NCBI RefSeq assembly: GCF_024170285.1
Contig: NZ_JALJXV010000007.1
Coordinates: 1-64,000, forward strand
Reading direction: 5' to 3'
DNA from: Natronocella acetinitrilica
Lineage (GTDB): Bacteria > Pseudomonadota > Gammaproteobacteria > Nitrococcales > Aquisalimonadaceae
DNA length: 64,000 bases
The notes under the pieces were generated by a model. The model ran no database searches and was not told the DNA's origin. It saw only the letters and a program-made list of their open reading frames with translations. Shown here in pieces: positions 17,837 to 26,356 of the stretch; position 1 is the first letter of the stretch; every line of letters starts with the position of its first letter. The translations under genes and the position numbers were made by a program.

Positions 17837-18637
17837 CTAGTGGCCCGGCCGTTGCCAGACAGGTTTGCGCTTGCCAAGAAAGGCATCAATCCCCTCCTCC
17901 GCGTCGGGGTTCAACATGTTTTCAGCCATCACGTCGCCGGCGAAGTCGTAGGCGTCGGCCAGCGTCATCTGGCGCTGGCGATGGAACATGGCTTTTCCGT
18001 AGCGCACCGCTGCCGGACTCTTGCTCAGTATCTTTTCGACCTTCTCGGCGACCGTTGCATCCAGATCGGAATCCGGTGCGACCCCACTCAGAAGACCCCA
18101 CTCCAGGGCAGTGCCCGCGTCAATGAAGTCGCCTGTGACCAGCATGTCGAAAGCCCGTTTTGGAGGGATGTTGCGCGACAGCGCCACCGCGGGAGTCGAG
18201 CAGAACAGGCCCGCATTGATGCCCGACACGGCGAAGCTGGCCGATCTCGCCGCAATGGCCAGGTCGCAGCTCGCCACAAGCTGGCACCCCGCCGCTGTGG
18301 CCAAACCCTGGACCTTGGCAATGACCGGCACGGGCAACGCCACGACGCTCTGCATCACCTTGCTGCAGCGACGGAATAACGACTGGTAATAGGACTGGTC
18401 AGGCTTTGCACGCATCTCCCGCAGATCGTGGCCTGCACAAAAGCCCCGGCCTTCTGCGCCAATCACGACACAGCGCGCGGCGGGGTCGGCGGCGATCGCA
18501 TCCAACTCCCGCTGCAAAGCCTCCAGCATGGCTTCGGAGAGCGTGTTGAACTTGTCCGGTCTGTTCAGCGTGAGGTAGACGGCACCATCTTGGTCGTCCC
18601 TGAGAAGAACGTGTTCCGTAGATAGCGTCTGATTCAT
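17837..18637 (-). CDS. Crotonase-family protein lacking both catalytic glutamates
   Basis: A 266-residue crotonase. The first oxyanion segment GRGFCAGHDLREM is intact. The positions of the two hydratase glutamates are changed: GGGxEL is replaced by ATAAGCQLVASCDL, and the PExxxG region by FAVSGINAGLFCSTPAV. A standard hydratase mechanism is therefore unlikely, as in ECHDC3-like proteins; a thioesterase, a hydrolase or another role is possible. The ATG at 18637 has GGAG seven bases upstream. A second ATG at 18664 overlaps the OsmC stop but has no ribosome site. It lies between OsmC and the acyl-CoA ligase in one operon, where a DmdD- or AcuH-like CoA-thioester step would be expected. Confidence 0.8.
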   Translation of the reverse strand: MNQTLSTEHVLLRDDQDGAVYLTLNRPDKFNTLSEAMLEALQRELDAIAADPAARCVVIGAEGRGFCAGHDLREMRAKPDQSYYQSLFRRCSKVMQSVVALPVPVIAKVQGLATAAGCQLVASCDLAIAARSASFAVSGINAGLFCSTPAVALSRNIPPKRAFDMLVTGDFIDAGTALEWGLLSGVAPDSDLDATVAEKVEKILSKSPAAVRYGKAMFHRQRQMTLADAYDFAGDVMAENMLNPDAEEGIDAFLGKRKPVWQRPGH

Positions 18638-18663
18638 GAATGACTCCAGCCGGGCGCGGCTCA

Positions 18664-19113
18664 TTAAACTCGATCGATCGTCACTTCGGTGGTGATCGAA
18701 TTGCGGATAAAGCAGTTCTTGTGTGCGTTGGCGTGGATTCTGGAAATCGCTTTCTCGTCAGGCACTTTATCGCCACCGAAGGTCGCGCTTGGCGACAGCA
18801 CAATGCGTGTCATTTCCATGCCTCTCTTTCCATTGCTCTCAAGATAACCCACCGGATCGTCTTCATACGATTCAACCTGATAACCCTGAATCTCGGCAAT
18901 GGCCAGGAAAAACAGCATATGACAGCTGGACACTGCGCTGATCAGCAGTTGTTCCGGGTCGCTACAGCGTGAATCGCCCTTGAACTCGACCGCCGCCGAG
19001 GCGTTGACCTGCTGGCCACCATTCAAACTAACACGGTGATTGCGCGAGTAGGTCGTTGGATCGGTTTCGTGCGGGGCGCGCTGCCAACTAATGGCGGAGT
19101 GATGAACGGACAT
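18664..19113 (-). CDS. OsmC-family peroxiredoxin-like protein
   Basis: A 149-residue OsmC/Ohr-fold protein with the two redox cysteines in SAVSSCHMLFFL and HANAHKNCFIRNS. Such proteins reduce organic or fatty-acid hydroperoxides in the cytoplasm. The ATG at 19113 has AGGAGG at ideal spacing; a TTG two codons upstream is less likely. As the first gene of the OsmC-crotonase-ligase-MTHFR operon it may protect against reactive sulfur or peroxides formed by the pathway (inference). Its promoter region holds a large dyad at 19175-19207 shared with the divergent Lrp-type gene. Confidence 0.87.
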   Translation of the reverse strand: MSVHHSAISWQRAPHETDPTTYSRNHRVSLNGGQQVNASAAVEFKGDSRCSDPEQLLISAVSSCHMLFFLAIAEIQGYQVESYEDDPVGYLESNGKRGMEMTRIVLSPSATFGGDKVPDEKAISRIHANAHKNCFIRNSITTEVTIDRV

Positions 19114-19174
19114 GGGCAAGCCTCCTGTCTGCGACTGCCCACATCGTAGGTAGGCCGGGAAGCTTCTGGAAAGC

Positions 19175-19207
19175 GAGGATTCCTAAGCAGTTAGCTTAGT
19201 TTTCCTC
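19175..19207. promoter_or_regulatory. Dyad operator candidate between osmC and the Lrp-type gene
   Basis: GAGGA-TTC-CTAAGC (19175-19188) and GCTTAG-TTT-TCCTC (19194-19207) are complementary in 11 of 14 positions, with perfect inner 6-bp and outer 5-bp arms, around a 5-base centre. It lies 62 bp upstream of the osmC start codon. A large imperfect dyad in a divergent promoter next to an Lrp/AsnC gene fits an Lrp-type binding site. Confidence 0.5.
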
Positions 19208-19424
19208 ATGTAAATGCTGGTAAGCCACTGTATTCGTGAAGCTGCCATCAAGAGACCACCGGATCCGGGTCCCGATTGACGTTACACGGAGCGCTGACGT
19301 ATTCAGGCTGCCACGCTATGCTCGGATTCTGTTGGAGCGGGGTGTGGCCGGCGGCGTTGTGGCGACTCCACGATCATGCGGCGCAAGCTCCTCCTTTGGG
19401 CATCACGACGAAGGGCAAGAACCA

Positions 19425-19916
19425 ATGAGGAGAATCGGTATCGATGCTGCGGATGTCCGCATTCTCTGTGCGTTGCAGCAGCACGGTCAGCTCAGCAAAA
19501 CGAAGCTCTCAGAGCTTGTGAACCTCTCTCCGACGCCCTGCTGGATTCGTTTCAATAGATTGAAAAAGGAAGGCCTGATACGCGGATACCACGCCGACAT
19601 CGCCGTCGATAAAATCAAGAATTTCACGAAGGTGGTTGTCACGGTATCGCTCAAGGAGCATCGCAAAACGGATTTCGAGCGCTTTGAGAAACATATCTGT
19701 CAGGTCGATGAGGTCGTCGAATGCCTGGCAACGGGCGGCGGAATGGATTACGTGCTGAAAGTTGTGACAAGAAGCCTTGTAGACTTTCAGCAGGTGATGG
19801 ATGAACTCCTCTCGGCAGAGCTGGGAATCGACCGGTACGTGACCTACATCAGAACCAGAGAGATCAAGTCCTCCCAACCCGACCTGGCCAAGCTGATGTT
19901 CGAGCCAGACAACTGA
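19425..19916 (+). CDS. Lrp/AsnC-family transcriptional regulator
   Basis: A 163-residue feast/famine regulator. It opens with IDAADVRILCALQQHGQLSK, has the helix-turn-helix KTKLSELVNLSPTPCWIRFNRLKKEGLI, then a RAM ligand-binding domain (VVVTVSLKEH, then VDEVVECLATGGGMDYVLKV). It is divergent from the osmC operon and 177 bp upstream of the DmdA-like gene, so it may control both. The ligand is unknown. ATG 19425 gives the family's normal N-terminus; the frame is open further upstream without a better ribosome site. Confidence 0.88.
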   Translation: MRRIGIDAADVRILCALQQHGQLSKTKLSELVNLSPTPCWIRFNRLKKEGLIRGYHADIAVDKIKNFTKVVVTVSLKEHRKTDFERFEKHICQVDEVVECLATGGGMDYVLKVVTRSLVDFQQVMDELLSAELGIDRYVTYIRTREIKSSQPDLAKLMFEPDN

Positions 19917-20093
19917 TGGAAGAAGGCGCCAAGGCCCTGTCGGACCAATCAGGCTGCGCTTGCCAGAAGTTTGGTCTTTTTATTCTCCGACCCCCCGGGT
20001 TTTTAGCCTGACTTTCAGACCCTTGCCCGTATTTCCTTAGCTATGCTCATGGCAGGAGTAGCCCATTGATTTCTCCAAAGAGAGAGAACCCTC

Positions 20094-21242
20094 ATGAACG
20101 CGAGAGATGACTTCGGATTCGGAACCCAGGTGCGGAAGTCCCCCTACTTTGACGCAACAGTTCGTTGGGGTGCCACCGCTTTTTCTGTCTACAACCACAT
20201 GTACATCCCGCGGGACTTTGGAAACCCCGTGCAGAATTTCTGGAACCTGTTGAATGACGCGATCCTTTGCGACGTTGCTGTCGAACGTCAAGTGGAGATA
20301 ACCGGACCGGACGCTGCGAAATTCGTGCAGAGCCTGACCCCCCGTGACCTGTCAAAAATGGCTGTCGGACAGTGCAAATACATACTGATCACCAATGCAC
20401 ACGGCGGCATCCTGAATGACCCGATCCTGTTACGGTTGGCAGAAAACCACTACTGGATCTCATTGGCGGACAGCGACATTCTCCTATGGGCGCAAGGTGT
20501 TGCGGTTCATTCCGATATGGATGTCAGTATCTGCGAGCCCGATGTTTCCCCCTTGCAGTTGCAGGGCCCGAGGTCGGGAGAGGTGATGCGGGCGCTCTTT
20601 GGCGAAAGCATCATGGACCTGCGCTACTACTGGTTCCGTGAGGTTGAGCTTGACGGTATTCCACTTGTCGTCTCCCGCACAGGTTGGTCGAGCGAGCTGG
20701 GTTATGAGCTCTATCTGCGGGACGGCACAAGGGGCGACGAGCTATGGGAGAGAATCATGGCTGCAGGCGCGCCCTGCGGATTGAAGCCCGGCCACACCTC
20801 GGCAATTCGCAGGATCGAGGCTGGAATGCTCTCGTACCACGCTGATGCCGATATCAATACCAACCCCTATGAGCTCGGTATGGATCGCCTGGTGAACCCG
20901 GATATGGAGGCCGAGTTTATCGGCAAGGCGGCGCTGAAGCGCATCCGTGACAATGGTGTCAGCCGCAAGCAAGTCGGGCTGTGTATTGATACGGCTCCTC
21001 TGAAGGGACCTAACACCACGTTCTGGCCAATTAACAACAAAGATGGCGAAACCGTCGGCAAGGTGACATCTGCGATCTATTCCCCACGACTTCGAAAGAA
21101 TATTGCCCTTGCCATGGTCGCAGCTGAATACGCAGAGCTCGGCATGGAACTCAAGGTTCAAACCGTAGCCGGGCCGGCACAGGCGGTTGTCGTCGAAAAG
21201 CCCTTCTACGACCCGAAAAAGAAACTTGCTATCGCCGTTTGA
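20094..21242 (+). CDS. dmdA: GcvT-family THF-dependent demethylase, DmdA-like
   Basis: A 382-residue protein of the glycine-cleavage T-protein fold. Segments closely match DMSP demethylase as I know it: FSVYNHM, AVERQVEITGPDAAKFVQ, LSKMAVGQCKY, LNDPILLRLAENHYWISLA, DSDILLWAQGVA and EPDVSPLQLQGP. Asp109 in NDP is at the position of the conserved catalytic aspartate. DmdA transfers a methyl group from dimethylsulfoniopropionate to tetrahydrofolate, giving methylmercaptopropionate and methyl-THF. The adjacent MTHFR C-terminal-domain gene, and the ligase and MTHFR genes 2-6 kb away, fit that pathway; dmdC is not in the window. A related demethylase acting on another methylated compound cannot be excluded. 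ATG start, AGAGAG upstream. Confidence 0.72.
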   Translation: MNARDDFGFGTQVRKSPYFDATVRWGATAFSVYNHMYIPRDFGNPVQNFWNLLNDAILCDVAVERQVEITGPDAAKFVQSLTPRDLSKMAVGQCKYILITNAHGGILNDPILLRLAENHYWISLADSDILLWAQGVAVHSDMDVSICEPDVSPLQLQGPRSGEVMRALFGESIMDLRYYWFREVELDGIPLVVSRTGWSSELGYELYLRDGTRGDELWERIMAAGAPCGLKPGHTSAIRRIEAGMLSYHADADINTNPYELGMDRLVNPDMEAEFIGKAALKRIRDNGVSRKQVGLCIDTAPLKGPNTTFWPINNKDGETVGKVTSAIYSPRLRKNIALAMVAAEYAELGMELKVQTVAGPAQAVVVEKPFYDPKKKLAIAV

Positions 21243-21253
21243 ACCCGGGAGAG

Positions 21254-21721
21254 ATGCCTGTGTACACCATGCGTCTTTGGGTCGTTCGGTACGCGAGAGC
21301 GTTCGAATTCGTTTACCGCTGTTTCGAACCGGTAATGGTCAGGCTACACCCGTTATGGAAGTCGGTAGGTTACCAGCGCGCTGAAAAACCGGTGGCCGTG
21401 CTGGAAAAGTTTTCCAAGGAACTGCTGTTCGACTGCAAGATGTGCGGCCAGTGCATCCTCAGTTCTACAGGCATGTCCTGCCCCATGAACTGCCCCAAAT
21501 CCATGCGTAACGGGCCGTGCGGCGGTGTCCTTCAGAACGGGAACTGCGAGGTCCAACCCGAGATGCGCTGTGTCTGGGTGGAAGCCTGGGCAGGAAGCCG
21601 ACAGATGACTCGTGGCGATCGAATCAATGAGGTGCAAGCACCGGTTGATCACCGCAAGAGGGGCAGTTCATCCTGGCTGCGCGTGGCGCGTAGGGCTTCT
21701 GATCCGAAACCAGGAGAATAG
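21254..21721 (+). CDS. Stand-alone MTHFR C-terminal (Cys-rich) domain protein
   Basis: About 155 residues. The core is a Cys-rich module: FDCKMCGQCILSSTGMSCP, MNCPKSMRNGPCGG and QNGNCEVQPEMRCVW, eight cysteines in all, suited to binding Fe-S clusters or zinc. It matches the MTHFR_C domain that is fused to or adjacent to non-canonical methylene-THF reductases lacking NADH use, where it likely feeds or accepts electrons. It begins 11 bp after the DmdA-like gene and must be co-transcribed with it. The matching MTHFR barrel is encoded 5 kb away on the other strand. ATG 21254 is used; 21269 is an alternative. Confidence 0.78.
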   Translation: MPVYTMRLWVVRYARAFEFVYRCFEPVMVRLHPLWKSVGYQRAEKPVAVLEKFSKELLFDCKMCGQCILSSTGMSCPMNCPKSMRNGPCGGVLQNGNCEVQPEMRCVWVEAWAGSRQMTRGDRINEVQAPVDHRKRGSSSWLRVARRASDPKPGE

Positions 21722-21739
21722 CCGGCGCTCAGGGTGGGT

Positions 21740-23089
21740 CTAGAGAGTCACTGACTGTCTCGTGCGCGCTGCGCCAACCTTATACCGTTTCCCGCCGTCA
21801 CGTTTCGCGACATACATCGCTTCGTCCGCATGCCGAATCAACTGCGTGTCGTCCTCGCCGTGCTCTGGGTACACCGCAATACCCAGACTTGGAGCCGCAA
21901 TCAACGTGATTCCTTCCAGGATATAGGGATCACTCAAGGCGAAGAGAATCTTCTCCGCCACGATAGTCGCATCGTCTTCCGTGCTGATGCTATCGAGCAG
22001 AATGGCGAATTCGTCACCGCCCAGGCGGGCGATGGTGTCGGACGCTCGCACACAATGTTTCAGGCGGTACGCGACTTCCTTTAGCAGATTGTCGCCCATG
22101 GTGTGGCCATGCGCGTCGTTGATCTGCTTGAACTTGTCGATGTCGAGATAAAGCACGGCGAGCTGTAGGGATTCTCTCTGCGCCCTCGTCAGGGCATTCT
22201 GCAGGCGATCCTGGAATAGAGCGCGGTTTGGCAGTGAAGTCAGTTGATCGTATTGTGCAAGATATTCCAATCGAGAGTGGACGCGCTTACGCTCTATCGC
22301 GGCCGCCAGTTGGTCCGCCACAAATTGCAGCAATTCCTTGTCTTTTTCGGCGTAACGGCCAGCGCCGGAATAGCTGTGTATGACAAGAGCGCCGAGAGTG
22401 CCCGTACTCGTCTTCAGGGGCACACCAAGCCAGTTCCCAGAATGCTTACCGTCGGTGTCAGGGGTCAGAAGCAGCGCTTCCCCGGAGCGAATAACTTCAG
22501 TCAAGCGAGTATCAGCTTCCAGCACGCCAGATGGGGGCGCTGGTTCATGTTGATCAACGCAATACGGAAAGCTGAGTTCGTTTTTCGCGGCGTCGTAACG
22601 TGCTACCGAAAAATGCTCGGCTGGCAGTAATTCACTGATCATCTCATGCACGCGCTCATATAGGGTCTGCAGATCCCCAGCCTGGTGGGCCGCTTCCGAA
22701 ATCGCATACAGTGCGGCCTGCATCGCCTCGGCACGCTTGCGCTCAGTGATATCCCGGGCCACACCAACCCGGACCTGCTCCGCCTCAAGCCATTGGGTAG
22801 ACCACATGATATGAACAATATGACCGTCCTTGTGAAAGTAACGGTTCTCGTGATCAGGCGCAGGTTGGCCCGCATTGATGCTTTCAACTATCTTGCGGAT
22901 ACGCGCGCGATCGTCCGGATGCATCATTTCAAATGAAGTCCGTCCGATCATTTCCTCGGGCCGGAAACCGAATACCCGCTCACTGGCTGCGCTGACAGAT
23001 AGAAATCGACCGTCTATATCCACCACGCAGACAACGTCCAGCAGCAGGTCCAGCAGTTTTTCACTAGGCAATTGCGGGATTGGATTCAT
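21740..23089 (-). CDS. PAS-GAF-GGDEF diguanylate cyclase
   Basis: A 449-residue signalling protein without transmembrane segments. Domains in order: PAS (about 10-118, ending VGVARDITERKRAE), GAF (about 135-265) and GGDEF (about 275-440). The active-site motif GGDEF is intact at 357-361 (ARLGGDEFAIL), and the inhibitory RxxD site is present at 348-351 (RASD), five residues upstream. It should therefore make cyclic di-GMP from two GTP and be subject to product inhibition. The GAF ligand is unknown. It is monocistronic and convergent with the MTHFR_C gene, separated by only 18 bp. Confidence 0.92.
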   Translation of the reverse strand: MNPIPQLPSEKLLDLLLDVVCVVDIDGRFLSVSAASERVFGFRPEEMIGRTSFEMMHPDDRARIRKIVESINAGQPAPDHENRYFHKDGHIVHIMWSTQWLEAEQVRVGVARDITERKRAEAMQAALYAISEAAHQAGDLQTLYERVHEMISELLPAEHFSVARYDAAKNELSFPYCVDQHEPAPPSGVLEADTRLTEVIRSGEALLLTPDTDGKHSGNWLGVPLKTSTGTLGALVIHSYSGAGRYAEKDKELLQFVADQLAAAIERKRVHSRLEYLAQYDQLTSLPNRALFQDRLQNALTRAQRESLQLAVLYLDIDKFKQINDAHGHTMGDNLLKEVAYRLKHCVRASDTIARLGGDEFAILLDSISTEDDATIVAEKILFALSDPYILEGITLIAAPSLGIAVYPEHGEDDTQLIRHADEAMYVAKRDGGKRYKVGAARTRQSVTL

Positions 23090-23339
23090 GGCGATGACTA
23101 TACTGCGTCGCCAACCGGGTTTGGTGATGTTCTCAAGTGCACTCCATGAAGGCTCGTGATGGGTCGCCCAAAGCGTACAGTCGCGCCCCCGTGATCACCG
23201 TCCCGAACTGCGAAACGGGACGCTTGAGTCTACCAAAACCCGGGATTCGGAACCTAAGGACTCGTGTGATGCCCGACAAGCGCAGGATATCAAGATATTC
23301 GGCATGTTCAGCATGCCGCATACGCAACGGAGAAGAGCC

Positions 23340-24038
23340 ATGAGCGATACAGTATTACTCATCACCGGCGCCAGCAGCGGCATCGGCGCCGAAACCGCGC
23401 GACAGGCAGCAAAAGCTGGTCACCGCGTGGTTCTCGCCGCCCGCTCCACCGATCGGGTGGAGCAGTTGGCCAATGAACTCGGTGGGTCGGACCGGGCTTT
23501 GGCCGTCGCCTGCGATGTCAACGACGAGCGCAGTCAGCAGGCCATGGTCGAGGCGACGTTGAATCGGTTTGGCCGCATTGACGCCGTGTTCGCCAACGCC
23601 GGCATCGGCGGTAGCCCAGGCGGTTTCAGTGGTGCCGATCCGGTGCGCTGGAAGGAGATGATACTCACCAACATCTATGGCGTCGGCCTGACCCTGCGCT
23701 GCACCATACAAGCCCTCAAGGAAACCAGGGGCCATCTGTTGCTCACCGGCTCTGCTGCTGGTCGAGCAACGATTGCAGGGTCGATGTACAGTGCGACCAA
23801 ATGGGCGGTGAGCGCCATCGGCTACGGTGTGCGGGAAGAGCTAAGAGGCACGGGCATTCGGGTGACCCTGATCGAGCCCGGCATGGTGGACACCCCTTTT
23901 TTCGATGAGAAGCCACCCTACTCTCTTCAACCTGCGGACGTGGCAGCGGCCGTTCTCTATGCCATATCCCAGCCTGCCCATGTGGATGTGAACGAGATCC
24001 TGGTGCGACCAACGCCACCGATCGACGAAGGGTCCTGA
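23340..24038 (+). CDS. Short-chain dehydrogenase/reductase
   Basis: A 232-residue classical SDR. NAD(P) binding is by TGASSGIG (residues 8-15) and AARS at the end of the second strand; NAG appears in VFANAGIGG; catalytic Ser and YxxxK are in LLTGSAAG and MYSATKWAVSA. It ends near an IEPGMVDTPFF motif typical of the family. Substrate cannot be predicted. The start is ATG 23340 with GGAG upstream. It stands alone between a diguanylate cyclase (divergent) and the PRC-barrel gene (convergent). Confidence 0.9.
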   Translation: MSDTVLLITGASSGIGAETARQAAKAGHRVVLAARSTDRVEQLANELGGSDRALAVACDVNDERSQQAMVEATLNRFGRIDAVFANAGIGGSPGGFSGADPVRWKEMILTNIYGVGLTLRCTIQALKETRGHLLLTGSAAGRATIAGSMYSATKWAVSAIGYGVREELRGTGIRVTLIEPGMVDTPFFDEKPPYSLQPADVAAAVLYAISQPAHVDVNEILVRPTPPIDEGS

Positions 24039-24108
24039 TGCGTGACGTGGGGTTCCGACCGCTGCCGTGTCAAGTCGGAGCCCCAAGCCTGATTCCCCAT
24101 GGTGACAA

Positions 24109-24612
24109 TTAGTCTTCACCATAAGCCGGCACCCTCTCCAAAGCCTCTGCGTCCATGTCGATGTACAGGGATAAGTCATCACCGTCGATCGTTCGCTCAA
24201 GATCGTCCCAGGAGATGGCAACTTGCCTTTCGCCAATCCCAAGTGTGCCTCCCGAGCGCATAACCACTGCCAAGACCTGACCATCCTGGTCAATCACCAG
24301 ATTACTGATGTCGCCGATGGACTGGTCATCTGAGCGATGCTTCACGGCATGGCCCATCAACTCGGATGCGTAGTAACTCTGATCCGGCCTCCTGCTCACG
24401 TGCTTCTCATCAGAGCCCCCCTGCGCTCGGGCTTCATCTGACGTCATGTCAGTTGGACCAACAGCTTCAGAGGATTCCGTGTGGGTGGCTGCATCTTGAT
24501 CCCGCTCTTCGCGTTCAAGATCGTCATCAGCCCACGCAGTGGTGGACGCAATCCCGAACATGATTAATGGCACCATGGCGGCAGTCAGCTTGAGTCCGTT
24601 GGATTTGGTCAT
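24109..24612 (-). CDS. Exported PRC-barrel domain protein
   Basis: A 167-residue protein with a cleavable signal peptide (LTAAMVPLIMFGIASTTAWA), a low-complexity acidic linker of about 50 residues (EREERDQDAATHTESSEAVG) and a C-terminal PRC barrel: SELMGHAVKHRSDDQSIGDI, SNLVIDQDGQVLAVVMRSGG. Exported PRC-barrel proteins are common in proteobacterial envelopes and are often stress-linked; no catalytic function is known. The acidic linker fits a halotolerant lifestyle. It is divergent from the cupin gene across 265 bp, in which I find no further gene. Confidence 0.82.
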   Translation of the reverse strand: MTKSNGLKLTAAMVPLIMFGIASTTAWADDDLEREERDQDAATHTESSEAVGPTDMTSDEARAQGGSDEKHVSRRPDQSYYASELMGHAVKHRSDDQSIGDISNLVIDQDGQVLAVVMRSGGTLGIGERQVAISWDDLERTIDGDDLSLYIDMDAEALERVPAYGED

Positions 24613-24877
24613 GAGTTGCTCCCGGAATTGGCTTGCCTGGGCAGTTGCCCAACGCGTACTCCGGGCGGCAGGATCAAGTGCAGGTTGCGCCAGGAATATG
24701 ATGCTTATCCTGAGCAGGTTTACTTTTACAATCTGTACGTTGAACCACCGATCATGGGTAGGAGACTGGAGGAGAACATGCGCCGCGGGATACCGACCGA
24801 CGCGATGCTCTCCGACACCAGTACCTGGATCGCGCTACTATAATGACAGTCCTCTGGCGGGACCGGGAGAAGCAGCG

Positions 24878-25363
24878 GTGAAACAGCCTGAGTCGCAATG
24901 GAAGTACCACGGTGTACGGGTGGTGAAGAGCGACGAACTTGACACCAACACCCCCCAGACTCCGGGTATGAACCGCGCCGCCGCCATTACCCAGGCCCGG
25001 GCTGGCGCGGAGAAGCTCTGGGCCGGAACAGTTCTGATTCACCCCAAGGCCAAGACCGGCGCACATCACCATGGCCCGGTGGAGAGCGTTATTTACGTCG
25101 TCAGTGGGCGAGCGCGGATGCGCTGGGGAGAAAAGCTGGAGTTTCTCGCCGAGGCCGGACCTGGCGATTTCATCTATGTGCCTCCGTACGTCCCACACCA
25201 GGAGATAAACGCCTCCGATACCGAGCCGCTATCCTGCGTACTTTGCCGCAGCGGCCAGGATCCGGTGGTCGTCAACCTGGATATCCCGGTGGTGGAGGAG
25301 CCCGAAGAAGTTCATTGGGTTGATAACATTCACCCTGATCCGAATACCGGGCGCCGAGGTTAA
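24878..25363 (+). CDS. Cupin-domain protein
   Basis: A 161-residue single-domain cupin. The first metal motif is GAHHHGPVESVIYVVSGRARM (HHH..E), the second PGDFIYVPPYVPHQEIN (with the PxxxxH histidine). It ends with a CRSGQDPVVVNL segment common in uncharacterised cupins near catabolic genes. I use the GTG at 24878 because GGGAGA lies eight bases upstream and residues before it are unlike the family; the frame stays open upstream. Role unknown: a metal-dependent isomerase, dioxygenase or ligand sensor. Its stop overlaps the end of the convergent hydrolase by four bases. Confidence 0.82.
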   Translation: MKQPESQWKYHGVRVVKSDELDTNTPQTPGMNRAAAITQARAGAEKLWAGTVLIHPKAKTGAHHHGPVESVIYVVSGRARMRWGEKLEFLAEAGPGDFIYVPPYVPHQEINASDTEPLSCVLCRSGQDPVVVNLDIPVVEEPEEVHWVDNIHPDPNTGRRG

Positions 25364-26220
25364 GAAGACGAGCGAGCAAAGAATTCCCGCAGGCGTCGGG
25401 CGAGTTCCCTGGGTTGTTCCTCCGGTATGCAATGACCGCAATCGGGAATTGCTCCTCCTGTCACGTCGTCGGCAATCAGCTTCAGAGATTCCGCCGGTTC
25501 ACCTCCCCGGCCGTGAGATTCAGCCTTTTCCCCTCCAAGGGCCAGAACAGGCATTTTCAACCTTAGCCCGGAATCCAGAAGCGCCTTGTTGGCGGCCACG
25601 TTGCGGGGAATGTTCCGATAGTAGGAGAAACCGGCGCGAAGCGCGCCCGGTTGGCTGTAGGCGCGCACGTACTCATCAATATCTTCGTGACTGATGGCGT
25701 CCTGCCTGAAGGAGAACGCCCTGAGAAACCAGGACAGGTAGACCCGCTCCCGGCCTTGGATCAGAGCTTCCGGCAAGTCCGGTGTCATGTGGAAAGCATG
25801 ATGCCAACGCTTGCCTCCCTGGGAGATATCCGGCCCGATTCCCGGCAGTGTCACATCCAGGATGGTGAGGGTTTTGATGGCCGGCTGGTGGGCGGCGGCA
25901 AGGGCAAATGCCACTGGTCCACCCCAGTCATGGCCCACAAGATGCCATTCCGCTAGCCCAAGATGCTCGTGCAGCAATTCCCATAGGTCTGCCGCGACGC
26001 TCGCCGCGTCGTATCCCTCAAGCGGTCGGGAACTGTCGCCGAGGCCGCGCAGGTCCGGGGCGATTACACGGTAATCGTTTGCCAGCAACGGCATGACATG
26101 GCGCCATGCATGGTGAGTCTGGGGCCAGCCATGAAGCAGTACCACGGGTGTGCCCTCTCCAGCGGTTGCATAGTGGATAATCGCGGAAGACAGGCGGGCG
26201 AACTGACGTTGGATTTCCAT
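25360..26220 (-). CDS. Alpha/beta hydrolase, epoxide hydrolase/dehalogenase-like
   Basis: A 286-residue hydrolase. Oxyanion motif HGWPQT (30-35), nucleophile Asp98 in VGHDWGG and a catalytic His in DCGHCIPEEQP are visible. Asp instead of Ser as nucleophile places it with epoxide hydrolases, haloalkane and fluoroacetate dehalogenases, where a covalent alkyl-enzyme ester is hydrolysed. The substrate is not predictable. It is divergent from the PanB-like gene and may belong to the same catabolic island. The start is the ATG at 26220. Confidence 0.85.
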   Translation of the reverse strand: MEIQRQFARLSSAIIHYATAGEGTPVVLLHGWPQTHHAWRHVMPLLANDYRVIAPDLRGLGDSSRPLEGYDAASVAADLWELLHEHLGLAEWHLVGHDWGGPVAFALAAAHQPAIKTLTILDVTLPGIGPDISQGGKRWHHAFHMTPDLPEALIQGRERVYLSWFLRAFSFRQDAISHEDIDEYVRAYSQPGALRAGFSYYRNIPRNVAANKALLDSGLRLKMPVLALGGEKAESHGRGGEPAESLKLIADDVTGGAIPDCGHCIPEEQPRELARRLREFFARSSS

Positions 26221-26302
26221 AAGGGCCTCATCATGGGCTGGGGATTTCAGGTCCGTAAAAGGTGGCGCGTTCGCCCCACTCGGCCGTTTCGTTGTGCTTT
26301 CC

Positions 26303-26308
26303 TATAAT
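26303..26308 (+). promoter_or_regulatory. Candidate -10 box for the PanB-like gene
   Basis: A perfect TATAAT lies 49 bases before the start codon of the PanB-like gene in the 136-bp divergent region. No good -35 is seen at standard spacing, so an activator may be needed or the site may be fortuitous. Confidence 0.35.
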
Positions 26309-26356
26309 TGGGCACCGTCAACCCACAGTTGGCAACCCACCGAGGAGTTATTCGTC

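Noticed and set aside
19917-20093. Riboswitch (THF, SAM or glycine type) upstream of the DmdA-like gene
   Set aside because: No recognisable conserved core or terminator structure could be seen in the 177-bp leader.
24616-24843. Possible 75-residue gene in the PRC-barrel/cupin gap
   Set aside because: No ribosome site, no family resemblance, and it occupies a divergent promoter region.
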